Positions 60,350-64,000 of a DNA stretch of 64,000 bases are shown piece by piece. The stretch spans positions 9,987,001 through 10,051,000 of the forward strand of contig OY987272.1 in assembly GCA_963920665.1 (NCBI GenBank). The letters run 5' to 3'. The translations under genes and the position numbers were made by a program. Origin of the DNA: Straminergon stramineum. Lineage: Eukaryota > Streptophyta > Bryopsida > Hypnales > Calliergonaceae. Under the pieces are notes generated by a model. It had not been told where the DNA came from, did not search any database, and worked only from the letters and a program-made list of their open reading frames with translations. Each line of letters opens with the position of its first letter. The stretch's first letter is position 1.

Positions 60350-60488
60350 ACCTGATTCCAAAATTCAGTTCCCCGCCACTCTCACTCGCGTCAGAGAATT
60401 CAATTCTCCACCTCCATTGCGACCATTGCCCTAGCAACTGTTTCGATTTCCACATGCCTCTTCGCAGATTCTCCTTCCCGCAGCGGCC

Positions 60489-63414
60489 ATGGCCAATTAC
60501 TTCGACATCCACGACATTCTCATGCAAGACGAGGTGCGTGATCAGCGTCAATCCACTCAATCCAGTCCATGCTGCGTCTCGTATTTTCTCTTGCCCTTGA
60601 ATTTGAGCTCTGCAATCGCTGTTATCAGTTCACGCAAGTTTCAGTGGATGTTTTGCGTTTCGAGTCCGACTCTTCATTGCCAGAAATTGTATCTTTTGAT
60701 TCAGTTTGAAGGTTTTGAGTGTTTGTACAACCTCTGTTTCTAGGTCTGGTCACTTCTCGACTTTCAGTTTTTCTGAGGGCTGTGTTTGTAAGATTTCGAT
60801 TCCGAATCGTTCATGGTTGGAACTCCGCATGGGGTTTTTATTTATTTTGACTTTTAGTCAATTTGAAGATTTTGGATGTTTGTGCCATTGGAGAATTGTT
60901 TTGCAGAATGTGTCGACGGTGTTTCTGCACAAGGCGAATGGCGCCGGGTTTCTCGATCCGTCCTCGGAAGACAACAATGTGAGTTTTTTTTGGGCCTGAT
61001 TACAAATTTGGGAGTATCAACCCGTTTCTGATTGTGAGGTAACGCCATCTAACGGCGAAACTTAAAGCACTGATTATAGGTACTATGGTTAGAGTAATAT
61101 TGATTCTTGTTAGCGATTGCAAGGGGATTCCAATGCATCAAATTATGCATTACTTGGATTGTGTATGCAAAATTTGTAAGGGTTCAAAGGGTTTAAAGGG
61201 TTTCGGTAAATAATTTTGAAACTGTTGTTAAGGTGATGTACATTTTTAATATCCAGATGTCCTCCTCATGTAAGACTTTTGGGTATTTATCACAGTTAGG
61301 TACCTCTACCTTCACGCACCAGATTGTCGAATAGCAATAAAAAGTAGGGTTGTGTGAATCGGTTTTCAGGTGGCTCGAGGGTCCGTGGTGGATCTTCCTC
61401 TTTGGTTAGCTCAAGACCTAGTCCAACGACAAATTGTACATCTGAAGCTTCCTGGTTGCTTTAACGCAAGGTTCGCCTTGATTCCCTTCTTGTATACTGT
61501 TTTCACTCCATGAAACGCTTGCCACTATTTGCTGTATATGCGCTATTGAATTATAAGGGCAATTTTATGGATAGGTTGAAGCAAGAAGCTTGAGTTAACA
61601 AGAAATCCTACGCTTTGATTTGTGTTCATTATTTCCTCACTTCGTTCAATTTTGACTTTGTACTAGTCCAAGTTACAAGAATGAGCATGAAGATGTGGCT
61701 CTATGTGGTATGCTGACAATATTGAGATGGATTGGACTCTTGTTACCTCAATTGCGTCATAAGGTGTCAAAGATATAGTGGATTTTTTCTCTCAATCCGA
61801 GTTTATGTTGGTTCAAATCTTAAGCTTGTTCCCTCAAGCTTGTTCCTCTGACCTGTGCTATCTAATGTGGTCCTAAGACAGGGTTAAAAACTGTACTGTT
61901 CAATGGATTGGAATATGCACACCATGGCATAAAGTGTGAAGTTAAAATGATGTTTCCAATTATTGTCTTTCAGAAGTGCTAGATATCCCTAGTTGGAGGG
62001 AGACACAAGGTCTCGTTGTTTCGAGGAGCTCACTGATGACGTGCTGCTCATTTGATTTGCATTTTGGACATTGGTTTAATCTGCTTTCTGGTACTTGCAA
62101 ATGTGCCCAGGGTCCGCAAGGAGGTGCAAGCAGATCCAGCATGTGTAGACCTCCGTAGCAAGTGCCCTTTCTACTACGAGATGGGCTGCAAATTGGTTGA
62201 ATTGTGAGTTTCTTCTCGCCCAGCGTTGTTCTCTCTTCTAGAGTTCTACGTTGTGCAACTGCTCTTCCATTTACACGAAATGGTTGTCCTGAAACAATGT
62301 GATTATTTCTTTTTACAAGGTTTCATGAACTTTTAGACAGCATCATCGTTCTGTACCGTGTTTTTCGAATCTTTTTCCAATGAATAAACTATTCATTGGT
62401 TTGTAACACTTGTTTACTTTAGGAGGTCTCTATGCGACAACTGTAACTAAAGAGAGATCTCCTCATGAATCATGGAGAAGATTTGATCTCTGTGATTATG
62501 GGTAGACCTCCTTATATTTCCCGGGGATGTATTTTTCGGGTTCGGTGCTGTCAAAAAGTTGCTGAAACAAAGTAGTTTCCCTGAAACGCCTATTCCCTTC
62601 AAAACTATGTGCATGGTTTGACATCACACTGTCTGTTAAGAATTGTAACTCAGCTCCTGCACAAGTCTGCTTATTATGATTTTTCGGTTGCCATGACTGT
62701 ATTCCAGGAACGTGGATCCCACACTTGGTCCTTTCTTATTGAAGACTCTGCAAGGGCGTTACAAGGATTTGTTATGCAAAGCTCTCACGGCCACTTTGAC
62801 TGGAAATCCAAAGTTTGTGCCTCTTCTCACCGAGGAAGAAACGCGATGTGAGTGACTAACTCCCTTGCCATATGTTCGGTCAATCGAGCTGCTCTCCGCA
62901 GTCTACTGCCATCCACCCTCTTGTCCTCTACGGTTCTATTTGTCTGCTTTGTTATGGATCTCCTTGTGCACTGGCGAATTGTAAACTCCTAAGTTCCCAA
63001 GCTAAAATAGAAATTCCATTTTGGAAGCTTATAGTTGACTACATGAACTTTCAGAATATACAGCTGCTGTTCAAAAATGTAGGACATTATTACTTCTTTC
63101 TATAGGTACAGTTTGTTACCTTCCTTGAAGCTTGCTGTAGATGGAAAAGCAACCACTTTTGACCATTTGGGTAGTTGGGGGTTAAGTCGGCATGAAGCAA
63201 ATTGTTTGAAGTTTGAGGATGTCCCCCTTCCACACGAGTACGTGTTCTCCTGTTTCTGACTTTTGTATGTGGACTTTTTGCCTTTGAAGTGTTTGAAGCG
63301 GGTAGGGATTCCATGAAGGCTTTCAAAAAATGGCGACTGCAGGGCCCTCGTCTTGAAAGAGCAGCAATACTCGGAAGAAAAAGAAACCGTGATGCAACTC
63401 CGATATGGAGTTGA
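60489..63414 (+). CDS. PSF3: GINS complex subunit PSF3, 6 exons
   Basis: One of four GINS subunits. GINS joins MCM2-7 and CDC45 in the CMG helicase that unwinds DNA at replication forks in the nucleus. Exons: 60,489-60,533; 60,907-60,978; 61,370-61,470; 62,111-62,203; 62,708-62,847; 63,290-63,414. All GT-AG with consistent phases, 576 bp, 191 residues, about the size of other plant PSF3 proteins. It opens MANYFDIHDILMQDE, followed by the beta-rich N-terminal segment with GFLDPSSE (52-59) and VDLPLWLAQDLV (45-56 of the exon 1-3 join, near residue 46). The helical GINS core follows (KCPFYYEMGCKLVEL near 90-104; GRYKDLLCKALTATLTGNPKFVPLLTEEE, 120-148). The C terminus is basic (GPRLERAAILGRKRNR). 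The start is fixed by the conserved N-terminal MANYFDIxDIL. Intron 4 carries a hairpin element also found in NADK1 introns. Confidence 0.94.
62421..62515. repeat. Hairpin element in PSF3 intron 4, copy 3
   Basis: AGGAGGTCTCT faces AGAGAGATCTCCT, and a further TAGACCTCCTTA lies downstream. The tail (CATGGAGAAGATT; then TTGCTGAAACAAAGTAG) resembles the sequence after the NADK1 copies at 40,206 and 41,945. It is diverged. Confidence 0.6.
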
Positions 63415-64000
63415 ACAGAGTTTGTTGGCCTACACCTCATTCTTTTGCTCGAGATTTATCATGAATAAGGTATAAGAGCTTACCATTTCAAGTCAGTTTA
63501 CTCCGGAGTTATTAGATACCGGAATGTAACAGTAGGCTAAAACTAGTTTCAGGAGGAATGTAAATAGAATGGTTTGCAGAGCATGTAGACGGACCCACAA
63601 GCAGTCTCACACTGGCTGATAATTACTCCATTAAATTAGCTTGACTTCTAGTGTGAGTGTAATCTTTCTAATCTGTTTAATCGTGAAACTGAGTGCAAAA
63701 GAAATTAATAAATCGATATGGTCACTTCGCTGATAATGCCACTACTTGCAGTCTCGAGTGCCTTCTCTGCACATTATTTTTTTCCTAGGTCCTGAATTAA
63801 TCCTCACACATAGTGTGAGGTAACTGCCCTTGAGGGATTATCTACTTGAGATTTGAGTGTGAGTATGCTGCAAAACTATAAAATTTGTGCAAGTACAGGT
63901 ATGTGACTAGAATTTGACAGGAACGCAAATGCTTTGAAGTGGAGAACATTGCTTAGTTTTAGCCCTGTGAACTTTATTGGAAGCGATTGGATTCGTCCTC
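63415..64000 (+). other. 3' flank of PSF3
   Basis: Should contain the 3' untranslated region; AATTAATAAATC at about 63,703 could serve as a polyadenylation signal. No further gene before the window ends. Confidence 0.4.

Noticed and set aside
1..64000. tRNA, rRNA or CRISPR features
   Set aside because: I looked for tRNA A/B-box pairs and rRNA-like stretches by eye and saw none; regular spacer arrays are absent, as expected for plant nuclear DNA.

Overview
This is nuclear DNA of a land plant. Four genes can be named from their protein sequence. They have plant-type architecture, spliceosomal GT-AG introns of about 120-1060 bp, and GC-richer exons set in AT-rich, transposon-filled intergenic DNA. 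The compact conserved genes, short DNA-transposon relics and lack of any intact large retrotransposon fit a seed-free plant such as a moss or liverwort, but the species cannot be fixed from the sequence alone.

Layout. 1-9,000: one three-exon gene on the minus strand (2,622-7,798) for a 252-residue protein I do not recognise. Its 3.7-kb first intron is full of small mobile elements. 9,000-23,000: a gene desert of AT-rich DNA with nested inverted-repeat elements, an LTR-retrotransposon fragment and a hAT element. 23,970-25,420: a KMS1/VMP1-like ER membrane protein gene on the minus strand with an uninterrupted coding region. 27,000-37,600: a second desert holding a dead Tc1-type transposase, tandem arrays and more inverted-repeat elements. 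37,935-44,244: a 12-exon NAD kinase gene (NADK1 type, minus strand), rebuilt here with every splice phase consistent (587 residues). 45,700-53,900: repeats, including a 219-bp snap-back hairpin. 53,924-57,439: a four-exon DOMON-cytochrome b561 gene (plus strand, 420 residues). 60,489-63,414: a six-exon gene for the GINS replication subunit PSF3 (plus strand, 191 residues).

The genes are unrelated housekeeping functions (ER membrane biology, NADP supply, trans-plasma-membrane electron transfer, DNA replication), each with its own promoter; nothing suggests a cluster or a joint pathway. The unusual content is in the repeats. Several inverted-repeat families share the terminal sequence 5'-AGGTA, most next to TA, in the same window as a Tc1-like transposase relic with DD34E spacing. 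One hAT insertion can be dated relative to its host because an empty paralogous site lies about 17 kb away. A hairpin element recurs in introns of two of the genes. Intron 1 of the DOMON gene is built of tandem copies that each carry a 3' splice-site-like motif.
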